From contig NZ_CP083952.1 of NCBI RefSeq assembly GCF_006442545.2, positions 4,255,501-4,319,500 of the forward strand: a stretch of 64,000 bases of DNA. Direction: 5' to 3'. A program made the translations under genes and the position numbers. The notes under the pieces are model-generated. The model made no database searches. It saw only the letters and a program-made list of their open reading frames with translations, and was not told the DNA's origin. The DNA comes from Mesorhizobium sp. B2-1-8 (lineage in GTDB: Bacteria; Pseudomonadota; Alphaproteobacteria; Rhizobiales; Rhizobiaceae). Shown here one piece after another: positions 45,098 to 55,657 of the stretch (within the stretch, counting starts at the first letter, position 1; each line of letters opens with the position of its first letter).

Positions 45098-46360
45098 TCA
45101 ACCTCCGGTTCCGATCCCGGCGCGCGCGGAAGCGAACAATGCGACGGCGTTGGCGATGCTTTGCGCTGCCTTGCCGCGCCACTCGGCGTCGAGCAGTTGC
45201 GCCTCGTCCTTGGCGTTCGAGAGATAGCCGAGCTCGACCAGCACGGACGGCACGTCCGGGGCCTTCAGCACTTTGAATCCGGCCGAACGCTGCGGATTGT
45301 TGATAAGGCCGACGCTGGTCGAGAGCTGACCGACCAATGTGTGGGCAAAACTCATCGAGAAAGTGTGCGTCTCGCGGCGGATCAGGTCGATCAGGATATC
45401 GGTCACTTCCTTGTTGTCGTCCTTGATGACCATGCCGGCGAACTGGTCGGACAGGTTTTCACGGTCGGCAAGCGCCTGCGCTTCCGGGTCGGAAGCCTTG
45501 TCGGAGACCGTATAGACAGTGGCGCCGCGGATGCCCTTGACGCTGATCGTGTCGGCATGAATGGAAATCAGCAGATCGGCCTCATGCTGGCGGGCAATGC
45601 GGACGCGGTCGTCCAGGCGCAGATATTCATCGGTATCACGGGTCATGAAGACATCGTATTTGCCGATGGCCGCGAGCTTGTCGCGCAACTCCGTGGCAAA
45701 GGCCAGCGTGACGTTCTTCTCGATAGTACCGTGCAGGCCCTCGGCGCCGCCATCTATGCCGCCATGGCCGGGGTCGATGACGACGGTGAATCGGTGGCCC
45801 GGATTGGAGACTGGTCCCGTGCCGACCCGGCCGCCCTTGTCGGTCGAAACCGTGGAACCGGTGCTCAGTGCCTGATTGGCAAGGGCGGCGTCAAACTCAC
45901 GTTCGGACGCCGCCGACATGTCGATGGCAATGCGGTAGCCGCTTCCGTCCTCGTTCTTGAGCACATCGAGCTTGTCGACGGCGAACGGCCCCTTGCCGGT
46001 CAGGATCAGTCGCGAGACGCCCTCGCCGAGTTCGCCGAGCCGCACGCCCTTGACAAGGCCACGCGGCTTCAAATCCTTGGCATCGACGGCAAATCGGGTG
46101 TTCGCAAGATCGATGACAAGGCGGTTGGGCCCGCGCAGCAGGAACCATTTGATGTCAGGCTCGCGATCGAAATCCATGACGATGCGCATCTTGGTGGCAT
46201 CGCCGGCCATTTTGTAGCCCTTCGCCACGAGCGGCGCGTCGGCGGCATCGGCAATAGTGGAAAAGGCGAACGAAAACACCACCAGCAGCACGAGACAGAA
46301 GGCACCGAGGATCTGGCCGCCAACACGACATCCCTTGTCTGTGAAGTCCGCCAGTCCCAT
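45098..46360 (-). CDS. amiC: N-acetylmuramoyl-L-alanine amidase
   Basis: Periplasmic zinc amidase (420 aa) that cleaves septal peptidoglycan. A signal/anchor (LGAFCLVLLVVFSFAFSTIA) is followed by an AMIN domain (about 45-150, with IVMDFDREPDIKWFLLRG) and a C-terminal Amidase_3 domain. Zinc ligands are His in IDPGHGGIDGGAEG, Glu in HGTIEKNVTL and His in LISIHADTI; the catalytic Glu lies in PSVLVELGYLSN. GGAAGAGAG precedes the ATG. It is upstream of mrcA on the same strand. Confidence 0.94.
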   Translation of the reverse strand: MGLADFTDKGCRVGGQILGAFCLVLLVVFSFAFSTIADAADAPLVAKGYKMAGDATKMRIVMDFDREPDIKWFLLRGPNRLVIDLANTRFAVDAKDLKPRGLVKGVRLGELGEGVSRLILTGKGPFAVDKLDVLKNEDGSGYRIAIDMSAASEREFDAALANQALSTGSTVSTDKGGRVGTGPVSNPGHRFTVVIDPGHGGIDGGAEGLHGTIEKNVTLAFATELRDKLAAIGKYDVFMTRDTDEYLRLDDRVRIARQHEADLLISIHADTISVKGIRGATVYTVSDKASDPEAQALADRENLSDQFAGMVIKDDNKEVTDILIDLIRRETHTFSMSFAHTLVGQLSTSVGLINNPQRSAGFKVLKAPDVPSVLVELGYLSNAKDEAQLLDAEWRGKAAQSIANAVALFASARAGIGTGG

Positions 46361-47013
46361 CTCTCTTCCAGTCGCTCCCGGTTTGGCGCCAGGCGCCGGC
46401 TCGTTTCGTCGAAGTGCCGGTTAGGCGGCGAACTCGATTAACGATTGGTATCCAGAGAAGGTTAACCAAGCCTTTTCATGCAGGATCGGAACCCAGGCTT
46501 ACGCAACGGAACTGCTTTTTGCCGGCATCGGAAATCGGGGTTGCCTTCCAACCCGCCAAATCATAAAAGCGATGGTGGATCACTGCAATCCTGGAACCGC
46601 CCTCCTCCGCAGCTTCCTGCTACAGGGTCAGATGAAAGGCGGCTCCTTTCGCTTCAGGCGAAAAGGCTTCAGGTGATTGCGACGAATTTCGCAGGTGTGC
46701 GCCCGTGGCGGGGGAATCGCCTGCGTGAGGAAAACGGCCGGGTTTGTTCCCGCGCCGGCTCTGTATGAGCAAACAAGCTGGTCCGGTTTCCGGGCTTTGG
46801 TTCAAAAGGTTCTGCTGGTGACGATGGCTTCAAGCGCAATCATGGAAAGGTCCGCATCAAACCGCGCCAATATGGCTGCGGGCGGCACCGCCATGACACG
46901 CGGGCAGCGTCCGGCGGACGTTCAATTGTCCGGCACCCACTCTCATCCAGACACACAGCAGCGGGCTTTGCCCCGCCAGCTGCGGCTGACGGCTGCCGGG
47001 GGGAAACGAAATA
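46361..47013. promoter_or_regulatory. Divergent promoter region and long 5' leader of rne
   Basis: This 653-bp gap has no convincing gene. Given the RNase E start at 47014, a leader of up to about 500 nt is likely; short hairpins occur in it, for example GCTTCAGGCGAAAAGGC near 46650. In E. coli a long rne leader allows RNase E to cleave its own message. Confidence 0.5.
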
Positions 47014-49971
47014 ATGCCCAACAAAATGCTGATAGACGCCTCCCACCCGGAGGAAACACGCGTTGTCGTCGTACGCGGTAACCGTATCGAAGAATTCGAC
47101 TTTGAATCCCAGGACAAGAAGCAGCTCAAAGGAAATATCTACCTCGCCCGCGTAACGCGCGTCGAACCTTCCCTTCAGGCAGCCTTTGTCGAATATGGCG
47201 GTAACCGTCACGGTTTTCTCGCCTTCAGTGAAATACACCCCGACTACTACCAGATTCCGGTCGCCGACCGTCAGGCACTGCTGCGCGCGGAAGCACAGGA
47301 GGCCGAGGACGAAGAGAACGAGGACGGCGAAGGCGACGATCGCCAGAGCCGGGACCGTGGACGGCGCAGTCGCCGGCGCGGCGGAAAGACCCGCGACCGT
47401 GGTGAAAACAGGCGCGATGCCGGCACAGCCGATACCGGCGAGGCAAACGAAACCGCTGGCGAGGCAGACGAACACAGCGACAATGGCGCGGATGCCGTCG
47501 CCGAGGACATGCCCGACGTTTCCGGGATCACGGAACACGCGGGGGATGCCTCGGAGCACGCCGGTGCATCCGAAGATGATGCTGCACCCGAGCATGACGG
47601 GGGCTCTTCCGAACAGGATGAAAGCGAGGCCAGCGACGGCGGCCCCAAGTCGATCGCCGCCTCCGTCGAAGCCGATGTGATTTCCGAGCCTGTTCCGCAG
47701 CCGGAACAGGGCAGCGAAGCCACTTCCAGCGACAATGATCGCGGGATGCTCGAGGAAGTATCCTCTTCCCATCCCGACGATCATGAGATCGAATCCGTCG
47801 GCGCCGAGGATGCACTCGAGGAAGTGCGCAACCGCCGCAAGCCGGTGCGCCGCCAGTACAAGATCCAGGAAGTGATCAAGCGCCGGCAGATCCTGCTGGT
47901 GCAGGTCGTCAAGGAAGAGCGTGGCAACAAGGGCGCGGCGCTCACCACCTACCTGTCGCTCGCCGGACGCTATTCGGTGTTGATGCCGAACACGGCGCGC
48001 GGCGGCGGTATTTCGCGCAAAATCACCAGCGCGGTCGACCGCAAGCGCCTCAAGGAAGTCGTTGCCGATCTCGAAGTGCCGCAAGGCATGGGGGTCATCC
48101 TGCGCACCGCCGGCGAGAGCCGCACCAAGGCCGAGATCAAGCGCGACTACGAATATCTGATGCGACTGTGGGAGAACGTGCGCAATCTCACGCTCCAGTC
48201 CACCGCCCCTGCCCTCGTCTATGAAGAAGGCAGCCTGATCAAGCGCTCGGTGCGCGATCTCTACAACAAGGATATCGACGAGATTCTGGTTTCCGGCGAA
48301 GAGGGCTACCGCGAAGCCAAGGACTTCATGCGCATGCTGATGCCGAGCCACGCCAAGGTGGTTCAGCCGTTCCGCGACACGACGCCGATCTTCGTGCGCA
48401 ACGGCATCGAGGCGCAGCTCGACCGCATGCTGCAGCCGCAAGTGACGCTGAAGAGCGGCGGCTACATCATCATCAACCAGACCGAAGCGCTGGTCGCCAT
48501 CGACGTCAATTCGGGACGCTCCACCAAGGAGCACTCGATCGAGGACACCGCGCTCCACACCAATCTGGAAGCGGCCGAGGAAGTCGCCCGCCAGCTCAGG
48601 CTGCGCGACCTTGCCGGGCTGATCGTCATCGACTTCATCGACATGGAGGAGAACCGCAACAACCGCTCCGTCGAGAAGCGGCTGAAGGATCACCTCAAGA
48701 ACGACCGCGCACGCATTCAGGTCGGCCGCATCTCGCATTTCGGCCTGATGGAGATGTCGCGCCAGCGCATCCGCGCCAGCGTGCTGGAATCGACCATGAA
48801 GCCGTGCCCGCATTGCGGCGGCACCGGGCATGTGCGCTCCGATTCGTCGGTGGCGCTGATGGTGGTACGGGCGATCGAGGAATTCCTGCTCAAGGATTCG
48901 CGCAGCCACATCACGGTACGCACGCCGGCCGCGACCGCGCTCTACGTGCTCAACCACAAGCGCGGCACGCTGGTGGAGCTGGAAAGCCGCTTCGGCCTGA
49001 CCGTCACCATCGAGGCCGACGATACGGTCGGCGCGCAGCACTATGCGATCTTCCGCGGGGCACTGGCCGAGAAGCCGGAAGGCTTCGTCGAGGTGCGCAG
49101 TCTGCCGGCCTATGTCGAGCCGGAAGAGCCCGAGGACGAGATCGTCGTCGTCGAGGAGGAAGACGAAGCGCCGGCTCAAGCCGAGCAACCACGGCACGCC
49201 CAGCCGTCGCAGCATCAGCAGCCCAGATCCGGCGAGGAAGGCGAAGGCCGCGACCGCAAGCGCCGCAAGCGTCGCAGGCGGCGCGGCGGCAAGGATCGCG
49301 ACCGCGAGCATGGCGCCCCGACGGACGGCACTTCTCTCTCCACGCCAGATGACGGCTTCTCCGCGTCGGAAAGCGCGGCGGATCATGACGACGCCGAGAC
49401 AGACGACGAGGCCGCGGGCGCCGCAAGCGAGACCGTCGAAACGGCGGAAGCATCCGACGATGGCCAGGGCAAGAAGCGCCGGCGCGGCAAACGCGGCGGC
49501 AAGCGCAACCGTCGCGAAGACGGCGAAGGCGAGACCGAGGCGGAAGCCGGTGAAACAACCGAGCCTGCCGAGGCTGACGCTTCCCTAAGCGAGCCTGTGT
49601 CGATCGAGCCGGTGGCTGCCGCTGCCGTCGAAGAACCGGCGGCTGCCGTGAGCGATGAGGCGCCGAGCACCGAGAAGCCCAAGAAGCCGCGCCGCGCAGT
49701 CAAGCCGAAGAAGGCAGCCGCCGAAGCCGCCGCCGAGGAGCCGACCGCGGAAATGGCCGTGCAGGCACCCGCCGAGACGCCAGCCATGGCATCGGACGAG
49801 GCAGCGGTCACGGGGGAGACACCCAAGGCCCGGCCATCACGCCGCAAGGCGGCAGCCGCCGATACACCTGTCGTGCCGGTGGTTTCCTCGACGGTGGCCG
49901 ATGAGCCCGAAGCCAAGGCCGAAGAAAAGCCGAAGCGTGCCGGTTGGTGGCAGCGGAAAGGGTTTTTCTAA
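47014..49971 (+). CDS. rne: Ribonuclease E
   Basis: Endoribonuclease E (985 aa), scaffold of the degradosome and processor of rRNA, tRNA and mRNA. The S1 domain starts at residue 36 (KQLKGNIYLARVTRVEPSLQ) and is split by an acidic insertion of about 190 residues (EDEENEDGEGDDRQ...) as in other alphaproteobacteria. The DNase-I-like catalytic domain carries VAIDVNSGRST and LIVIDFIDME near 495-545; the Zn-link is CPHCGG near 596. The C-terminal third is disordered, with arginine-rich RKRRKRRRRRGGKD and Ala/Glu/Pro-rich tracts, ending in WWQRKGFF. Start is ATG 47014. Confidence 0.96.
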   Translation: MPNKMLIDASHPEETRVVVVRGNRIEEFDFESQDKKQLKGNIYLARVTRVEPSLQAAFVEYGGNRHGFLAFSEIHPDYYQIPVADRQALLRAEAQEAEDEENEDGEGDDRQSRDRGRRSRRRGGKTRDRGENRRDAGTADTGEANETAGEADEHSDNGADAVAEDMPDVSGITEHAGDASEHAGASEDDAAPEHDGGSSEQDESEASDGGPKSIAASVEADVISEPVPQPEQGSEATSSDNDRGMLEEVSSSHPDDHEIESVGAEDALEEVRNRRKPVRRQYKIQEVIKRRQILLVQVVKEERGNKGAALTTYLSLAGRYSVLMPNTARGGGISRKITSAVDRKRLKEVVADLEVPQGMGVILRTAGESRTKAEIKRDYEYLMRLWENVRNLTLQSTAPALVYEEGSLIKRSVRDLYNKDIDEILVSGEEGYREAKDFMRMLMPSHAKVVQPFRDTTPIFVRNGIEAQLDRMLQPQVTLKSGGYIIINQTEALVAIDVNSGRSTKEHSIEDTALHTNLEAAEEVARQLRLRDLAGLIVIDFIDMEENRNNRSVEKRLKDHLKNDRARIQVGRISHFGLMEMSRQRIRASVLESTMKPCPHCGGTGHVRSDSSVALMVVRAIEEFLLKDSRSHITVRTPAATALYVLNHKRGTLVELESRFGLTVTIEADDTVGAQHYAIFRGALAEKPEGFVEVRSLPAYVEPEEPEDEIVVVEEEDEAPAQAEQPRHAQPSQHQQPRSGEEGEGRDRKRRKRRRRRGGKDRDREHGAPTDGTSLSTPDDGFSASESAADHDDAETDDEAAGAASETVETAEASDDGQGKKRRRGKRGGKRNRREDGEGETEAEAGETTEPAEADASLSEPVSIEPVAAAAVEEPAAAVSDEAPSTEKPKKPRRAVKPKKAAAEAAAEEPTAEMAVQAPAETPAMASDEAAVTGETPKARPSRRKAAAADTPVVPVVSSTVADEPEAKAEEKPKRAGWWQRKGFF

Positions 49972-50010
49972 GCTTTTCAAACTGTTGAATTGATTTTCTG
50001 ACAAAAAAAG

Positions 50011-50048
50011 AATCCCGCGCCGATCGAAACGAACGGCGCGGGATTTTT
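50011..50048. terminator. Bidirectional terminator between rne and glsA
   Basis: AATCCCGCGCCG (50011-50022) and CGGCGCGGGATT (50034-50045) form a perfect 12-bp stem with TTTTT on the right and AAAAAAA on the left (50003-50009), so it works for both convergent genes. Confidence 0.92.
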
Positions 50049-50070
50049 CATGTCCGGCAGGTCGTGATCC

Positions 50071-51000
50071 CTATGGCGCGAAGATCGACCAGTTCATCAT
50101 CCTGGCGAGCTTTTCCAGCGCGATCGAACCCAGCTTGGAATTGCCGTTGGCGTTGAGGCCAGGCGACCAGACGGCGAGCGAGGCGATACCCGGCACGATG
50201 CCCAATATGCCGCCGCCGACGCCGCTCTTGCCGGGAATACCGACGCGGAAGGCGAAATCGCCCGAGCCGTCATAGTGGCCACAGGTCAGCATCATGGCGC
50301 CGATGCGCCGCGCCCGCTCAGCCGAGACCACGGAATGCCCCGTCGCCGGGTTCTTGCCGCCATTGGCGAGGAAGCGGCCGGCCATTGCCAGCTGCCGGCA
50401 GCTCATGGCGATGGCGCAATGGTGAAAATAGACGCCCAGCGCCAGTTCCGGCGCATGGTGGAGATTGCCGAAGGACTTCATGTAATTGGCGAGCGCAAAG
50501 TTGCGGTAGCCGGTGGCGCGTTCGGAGGCCGCGACCTCGCGGTCGATGATGATTGTCTCGTCGTCGCAGAGGAACTGGATGAAGCGCAGGATCTCGCCGA
50601 TCGCCTCGCGCGGCTGGTGGCCGGCAAGCAGGATGTCGGAAATGACGATGGCGCCGGCATTGATGAACGGATTGCGCGGAATGCCGTTCTCATGCTCGAG
50701 CTGGACAATCGAGTTGAACGGGTTGCCGGAGGGCTCACGCCCTACCCGCTCCCACAGCGCGTCGCCGACATTGCCGAGCGCCAGCGTCAGGGCGAACACC
50801 TTCGAGATGCTCTGGATCGAAAAAACCTGGTCGGCATCGCCGGCCACCAGCGTGCGACCATCATTGGTGACGGCCGCGATGCCGAATTTCTTCGGGTCGA
50901 CCTTGCCCAGTTGGGGAATGTAGGTCGCGACATCGCCGCGATCGGTGCGTTCAGCCATTTCCGCCGCGACTTCCGCCAGCGCCTGTTCGAGCTCCGGCAT
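50071..51000 (-). CDS. glsA: Glutaminase
   Basis: Hydrolyses glutamine to glutamate and ammonia (309 aa, serine-dependent beta-lactamase-like fold). The catalytic Ser-Lys pair is in [12 protein letters not shown] (SxxK); [20 protein letters not shown] and [12 protein letters not shown] are family landmarks. The C-terminal [18 protein letters not shown] closes the active site. It is 4 bp downstream of the aminotransferase, on the same strand, so the two are cotranscribed. Confidence 0.95.
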   Translation of the reverse strand: MPELEQALAEVAAEMAERTDRGDVATYIPQLGKVDPKKFGIAAVTNDGRTLVAGDADQVFSIQSISKVFALTLALGNVGDALWERVGREPSGNPFNSIVQLEHENGIPRNPFINAGAIVISDILLAGHQPREAIGEILRFIQFLCDDETIIIDREVAASERATGYRNFALANYMKSFGNLHHAPELALGVYFHHCAIAMSCRQLAMAGRFLANGGKNPATGHSVVSAERARRIGAMMLTCGHYDGSGDFAFRVGIPGKSGVGGGILGIVPGIASLAVWSPGLNANGNSKLGSIALEKLARMMNWSIFAP

Positions 51001-51004
51001 AGCG

Positions 51005-52153
51005 CTACCTCAACCAGCGTTCGATGCGTGCCAGCGCCTCGACCATGTCGTCGTGGCTGCCGGCATAGGAAAACCGCATCGTACGGTGCCCAGCCCGGGT
51101 GTCGAAGTCGCGGCCGGGCGTCGCCGCCACATGCGCTTCGGCCAGCATCTTGCGGGCAAAGGCCATGCTGTCATTGCTGTGCCGGGTGACATCGCAAAAG
51201 GCATAGAAGGCGCCATCCATGGGCGCCGCCAGGGGAAAACCCAACTCCGGGAGTCGCTTCATCAAGAGCTCGCGATTCCAGGCATAGCGTCGTTTCACCG
51301 CCTCCAATTCCTCGGTTGCGGCAAAGGCCTCGATCGCCGCGATCTGCGACAGCTCCGGCGGCGAGATGTAGAGGCTCTGGGCGATCCGCTCGACGGGGCG
51401 CACGAGTTCGTCCGGCAACACCATCCAGCCGATGCGCCAGCCGGTCATGCAGTAGTATTTCGAGAAGGAGTTGATCACCGTCACGCTGTTGCTAAAGGCG
51501 AGTGCCGTGGTGTCCGGGGCGCCATAGGCCAGCCGATGGTAGATCTCATCGGAAATGACGGCGATGCCAAAGGATTCCGCCGTGTTGACCAGGATCGCCA
51601 GTTCGTCGGCCGGTATGACAGCGCCGGTCGGATTGGCCGGACTTGCGAACAGCACGCCCTTCAGCGGCTTCTCGCGATGCGCGGCCTCCAGATGGCCGGC
51701 GTGCAGATAAGCCGCGTCACCGAGTTCGATTTCGACCACGTCGATGCCAAGGGCTGCCATGATGTTGCGATAGGCGGGGTAGCCGGGCGCGGCGATGGCG
51801 ACCCGGTCGCCCGGATCGAACATCGCCAGAAAGGCGAGATTGAAGGCCGCCGACGATCCGGTGGTTACCCCGATCCGGCCGGGGTCGACATCGAGGCCAT
51901 AGTGGTCCGCGTAATGCCCGGCGATCGCCTTGCGCAGCGAGGCAAGACCCAAGGTGTCGGTATAGCCTATGCGTCCGTCCTCCAGCGCCTTGGCCGCAGC
52001 GGCGCGAATTCGTACCGGCGCTGGATCGGATGGCTGGCCAACCGCCATGGAAATCACCGGTATGCCGGCCGCTTTTAGCCGGTTCGCCTCGGCCAGCACA
52101 TCCATGGCGTGGAACGGCTCGACATTGCCGCGATGGGAGAGCGAAACGACCAT
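51005..52153 (-). CDS. PLP-dependent aminotransferase, class I/II
   Basis: A 382-residue fold-type I aminotransferase. The PLP-binding lysine is in [17 protein letters not shown], with preceding Asp-Tyr in [13 protein letters not shown], and the phosphate/substrate contacts in [12 protein letters not shown]. The likely amino acceptor is a 2-oxoacid; aspartate, aromatic and alanine aminotransferases cannot be separated by sight. It precedes glsA by 4 bp, so a link to glutamate metabolism is plausible. CAGGGATAAAA lies before ATG 52153. Confidence 0.87.
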   Translation of the reverse strand: MVVSLSHRGNVEPFHAMDVLAEANRLKAAGIPVISMAVGQPSDPAPVRIRAAAAKALEDGRIGYTDTLGLASLRKAIAGHYADHYGLDVDPGRIGVTTGSSAAFNLAFLAMFDPGDRVAIAAPGYPAYRNIMAALGIDVVEIELGDAAYLHAGHLEAAHREKPLKGVLFASPANPTGAVIPADELAILVNTAESFGIAVISDEIYHRLAYGAPDTTALAFSNSVTVINSFSKYYCMTGWRIGWMVLPDELVRPVERIAQSLYISPPELSQIAAIEAFAATEELEAVKRRYAWNRELLMKRLPELGFPLAAPMDGAFYAFCDVTRHSNDSMAFARKMLAEAHVAATPGRDFDTRAGHRTMRFSYAGSHDDMVEALARIERWLR

Positions 52154-52299
52154 TTTTATCCCTGTCCGAGGATTGAGCGCGCCAGGTCCTGACGCATGCG
52201 CCGCACAAATGCCCGATTGATGTTAGGATCACAAGTTGAGGAAGTTTTTCCGGCGCCGACTTTTCATCTTTCGCCCGCTCGTCTACCAGTCGACACATT

Positions 52300-53694
52300 A
52301 TGTTGAGCCGATCCAGATCGACGATTGCCAAGACAGCGCGTGTCTTCGCGACGATTTCGCTTGCCGCCGCGGTTGCGGTGGCCGGTTCGGCGACCGCCTT
52401 CGCCCAGGGCGTGCCAGTGGTACGCGACGCCGAGATCGAAGCTCTGGTGCGCGATTATGCGCGGCCGATCTTCAGGGCGGCCGGGCTCGCGAATGACGGC
52501 ATCGACATCGTGCTGGTCAACGATTCCAGCTTCAACGCCTTCGTCACCGGGCGCCGTCTGTTCATCAACACCGGCGCGCTGATGATGGCTGAGACGCCGA
52601 ACGAGATCATCGGCGTCATCGCGCACGAAGCCGGGCATATCGCCGGCGGCCACCAACAGAAACTACGCGAACAGCTCGAACGCGCCAAGACCATGGCCAT
52701 CATCGCCACTTTGCTCGGCGCCGGCGCCATGGTTGCCGGCGCGACCACAAACAGCCGCGGCCTTGCCGGCGCCGGCATGGGCGTTGCGGCTGGCGGCGGC
52801 GAGATGGCGCAGCGCAGCATCCTCGCCTATCAGCGCACCGAGGAAATCACGGCCGACCGCTCGGCGATCACCTATCTCAACGCCACCGGCCAGTCCGGCA
52901 TGGGCATGCTGAAGACCTTCCACCGCTTCCAGACCGCGCTGTCGCTGTCGGGCGCGCAGGTCGATCCCTACCGGATCAGCCATCCCATGCCGCAGGACCG
53001 CATCGCCAACCTCGAAGTGCTGGTCAAGCAAAGCCCCAACGTCGACACGCTCGACCCGCCGACGCTGCAGCAGCGCCATGACATGATGCGGGTGAAGATT
53101 GCCGTCTACATGGAAGGCCAGGCCGCCGCGGCGCGGCTGATGCAGAAGATGCGGGGCAGCATGGCGGCGCTCTATGGCGATGCCCAGTCGACCTATCTCT
53201 ACGGCAATCTCGCCTCGGCGCTCGCCAAGACCAACGCCCTGATCAAGGCGCAGCCCAAGAATGCCTACTTCCAGGAGCTGCGCGGCGACATATTGCTGAA
53301 AGCGAACAAACCTGGAGATGCGGCCGACGCTTATTCCAAAGCGGTCAGCCTCGATCCGGCACGATCCGGACTGCTGCCTGTCTCGCTTGGCCAGGCGCTG
53401 ATGGCGGTCGGCACGCCCGACTCGCTCAAGAAAGCCGTCGTACAGATCAACAATGGCCTGGGGCGCGACAAGGAAAATTCCACGGGGTATCGTTATCTGG
53501 CGCAGGCTTACGGCAAGCTGGGAGACATACCGGGGGCCGACCTTGCCACCGCCGAAGGCCACTTCTATTCCGGCGACTACAAGGATGCGAAGATCTTCGC
53601 CATGCGGGCGCAACAGCAGATGAAGCGCGGCGAGCCGCGCTGGATACGCGCCCAGGACATCATTAACTACAAATCATCAGGCAAGAGCCAGTAA
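52300..53694 (+). CDS. M48-family periplasmic metalloprotease with TPR domain (BepA-like)
   Basis: A 464-residue exported Zn protease that would process or degrade outer-membrane proteins. The signal peptide is ARVFATISLAAAVAVAGSAT, ending AFAQ. The zinc motif is HEAGH at residues 109-113, with a third ligand Glu182 in EEITADR. The C-terminal half contains TPR-like helices with YLYGNLASALAKTNALIKAQ and YRYLAQAYGKLGDIPGADLA. It is divergent from the aminotransferase and followed by dsbA-like on the same strand. Confidence 0.9.
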   Translation: MLSRSRSTIAKTARVFATISLAAAVAVAGSATAFAQGVPVVRDAEIEALVRDYARPIFRAAGLANDGIDIVLVNDSSFNAFVTGRRLFINTGALMMAETPNEIIGVIAHEAGHIAGGHQQKLREQLERAKTMAIIATLLGAGAMVAGATTNSRGLAGAGMGVAAGGGEMAQRSILAYQRTEEITADRSAITYLNATGQSGMGMLKTFHRFQTALSLSGAQVDPYRISHPMPQDRIANLEVLVKQSPNVDTLDPPTLQQRHDMMRVKIAVYMEGQAAAARLMQKMRGSMAALYGDAQSTYLYGNLASALAKTNALIKAQPKNAYFQELRGDILLKANKPGDAADAYSKAVSLDPARSGLLPVSLGQALMAVGTPDSLKKAVVQINNGLGRDKENSTGYRYLAQAYGKLGDIPGADLATAEGHFYSGDYKDAKIFAMRAQQQMKRGEPRWIRAQDIINYKSSGKSQ

Positions 53695-53757
53695 TTTCAT
53701 GAACCCTCCGGCCGCGTGCTGCGACAGACCGGAAAACAGGCAGAAGGAACGAGAACG

Positions 53758-54579
53758 ATGAAAAAGGCACTGCTGCTGGGCACCACAGGGGTTGCGGTCG
53801 CCCTTGCCATGCTGGCTTTCGGTTTCGTGGCCGGCAGTCCGCAGATTGCGAAGGCCGGAACGGCACAGCCTGTCCAGGCGGCTCAGCCCGTCCAGACGGC
53901 CGTGGCCGACACTAAAATCGACCGCACCGAGGTCGAGGGAATCATCCGCGACTATCTGCTGAAGAATCCGGAAGTGCTGCTCGAAGTGCAGGATGCGCTC
54001 GAAGCCAAGCAGAAGGAGGAACAGCGGCTCGCGGCGCTCGGCGTCATCAAGAACGCCAAGGACCAGATCTTCAACTCCACTTTCGACGGGGTCGTCGGCA
54101 ACCCGAACGGCAAGGTCACGATCGTCGAGTTCTACGACTATAATTGCGGCTTCTGCAAACGCGCCATCGAGGACATGCGGGCGCTGACCAAGTCCGATCC
54201 GGATCTGCGCTTCGTCCTCAAGGAATTCCCGATCCTGGGCCCGGATTCGCAGAAGGCCAGCGTCGTTTCGATGGCGTTCCACATGATGATGCCGGAGAAG
54301 TACGGCGCGTTCCACAATGCGCTGCTCGGCGGCCAGGGGCGCGCCACCGAGGCAACGGCGATCAAGATCGCGCTTTCGCTCGGCGCCGACGAGGCGACGC
54401 TGCGCGAGAAGATGAAGGACGCGTCGATCCCCCAGGCCTTCTCCAAGACTTACGATCTTGCCAACAAGCTGCAGATCACCGGAACCCCTTCCTACGTCGT
54501 CGGCAACGAGGTCGTATTCGGGGCGCTCGGGCAGGAAGTGCTTGCCGAAAAGATCGAGGCGGCGAAAGCCGCGCTTTGA
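53758..54579 (+). CDS. DsbA-family thiol:disulfide oxidoreductase
   Basis: A 273-residue periplasmic thioredoxin-fold protein. The signal/anchor MKKALLLGTTGVAVALAMLA is followed by an Ala/Gln/Pro spacer and an N-terminal helical ScsC/DsbA-extension (IDRTEVEGIIRDYLLKNPEV). The active site is CGFC near residue 130 in FYDYNCGFCKRAIED, and the cis-Pro loop is ITGTPSYVVG. The start at 53758 has AGAAGGAACG upstream. Substrates unknown; the linked protease and aroQ do not define it. Confidence 0.9.
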   Translation: MKKALLLGTTGVAVALAMLAFGFVAGSPQIAKAGTAQPVQAAQPVQTAVADTKIDRTEVEGIIRDYLLKNPEVLLEVQDALEAKQKEEQRLAALGVIKNAKDQIFNSTFDGVVGNPNGKVTIVEFYDYNCGFCKRAIEDMRALTKSDPDLRFVLKEFPILGPDSQKASVVSMAFHMMMPEKYGAFHNALLGGQGRATEATAIKIALSLGADEATLREKMKDASIPQAFSKTYDLANKLQITGTPSYVVGNEVVFGALGQEVLAEKIEAAKAAL

Positions 54580-54724
54580 CCGGCAAGCGGTTTTCTTCAC
54601 GGGCGCATTTCGGCCTGTTGTGGACAGTGAAAGAACGCACTTGCGCTCTTTCCGCGGACGACTATGCCCGGTATAGAGGCCCAGCGCGCCGGCTTGACGC
54701 TGGCGCCGGAAAAGGTCGGCTTTT

Positions 54725-55159
54725 TTGAAAACGGTTTTCGTCCTGAACGGTCCCAATCTCAACGCGCTCGGCAAGCGCGAGCCGGGCATCTATGGCGGCA
54801 AGACGCTCGCAGCCATCGCGGACGACTGCAAGCAGGCAGGCAAATCGCTTGGGATCGAGATCGATTTCCGCCAGTCGAACCATGAAGGCGATCTTGTCGA
54901 CTGGATCCAGGAAGCCGGCGACAAAGCCGCAGGCATCGTCATCAACCCAGGCGCCTATAGCCATACCTCGATCGCCATCCACGACGCCATCCGCTCGATC
55001 GCGCCGCTGCCGGTCGCCGAAGTTCACCTTTCCAACATCCACGCGCGGGAACCGTTCCGCCACGTCTCCATGGTCGCGCCGGTCGCTGTCGGCATGATCT
55101 GTGGCTTTGGGCCGCTCGGCTACACGCTGGCGCTGCAAGCGCTGGCCGCACGCCTATGA
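54725..55159 (+). CDS. aroQ: 3-dehydroquinate dehydratase, type II
   Basis: A 144-residue dodecameric dehydratase of the shikimate pathway. It begins [20 protein letters not shown]; the general base Tyr is the Y in PGIYGG, the Arg/His contacts follow in [13 protein letters not shown], and [16 protein letters not shown] with [14 protein letters not shown] complete the site. The start is TTG at 54725 preceded by AAAGG. The stop region overlaps a possible upstream accB start. Order aroQ-accB-accC is conserved in rhizobia. Confidence 0.95.
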   Translation: MKTVFVLNGPNLNALGKREPGIYGGKTLAAIADDCKQAGKSLGIEIDFRQSNHEGDLVDWIQEAGDKAAGIVINPGAYSHTSIAIHDAIRSIAPLPVAEVHLSNIHAREPFRHVSMVAPVAVGMICGFGPLGYTLALQALAARL

Positions 55160-55185
55160 CCGGCCAACAAACAGAAGGCTCGAAA

Positions 55186-55647
55186 ATGTCGATAAAGAAG
55201 ACCGGTGTTGACCAGCAACTGATCCGCGATCTCGCGGGCATACTGAACGACACCAACCTGACCGAGATCGAGGTTGAACTCGGCGACCTGAAAGTGCGGG
55301 TGTCGCGGCAGGCGCCCACCGTCCATGCGATCGCCGCACCGCAACCGACCTATGCGCCGGCAGCGGCCGCCCAATCTGTCGCCGCGGCTGCCCCGGCGGC
55401 GGTCGACGTGTCCAAGAACGCCGTCCCTTCGCCCATGGTCGGCACCGCCTACCTCGCGCCCTCGCCGGACGCCAAGCCGTTCATCGAGATCGGCCAGAAG
55501 GTCAAGGAAGGCCAGACGCTGCTGATCATCGAGGCGATGAAGACAATGAACCAGATCCCCTCGCCACGCGCCGGCACCGTGACGGCGATCCTGTTCGAGG
55601 ACGCCACGCCGGTCGAATACGGCATGCCGCTCGTCGTGATCGAGTAG
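55186..55647 (+). CDS. accB: Biotin carboxyl carrier protein of acetyl-CoA carboxylase
   Basis: A 153-residue BCCP carrying biotin between the carboxylase and transferase sites. The N-terminal helical part ([20 protein letters not shown]) is followed by an Ala/Pro linker and the biotinyl domain with EAMKTMN; the biotinylated lysine is about residue 119. ATG 55186 ([12 protein letters not shown]) has AGAAGG upstream; an overlapping ATGA at 55156 could alternatively start a longer form. accC follows after 10 bp. Confidence 0.95.
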   Translation: MSIKKTGVDQQLIRDLAGILNDTNLTEIEVELGDLKVRVSRQAPTVHAIAAPQPTYAPAAAAQSVAAAAPAAVDVSKNAVPSPMVGTAYLAPSPDAKPFIEIGQKVKEGQTLLIIEAMKTMNQIPSPRAGTVTAILFEDATPVEYGMPLVVIE

Positions 55648-55657
55648 AGCCGACCGG

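Noticed and set aside
46840..49386. An 848-codon open frame on the minus strand opposite rne
   Set aside because: It lies wholly within the rne coding strand and has the arginine/valine/leucine-rich composition expected of an antisense shadow; no domain or start signal was recognised.
52264..53613. Minus-strand frames opposite the M48 protease gene
   Set aside because: Arginine-rich antisense shadows without motifs.
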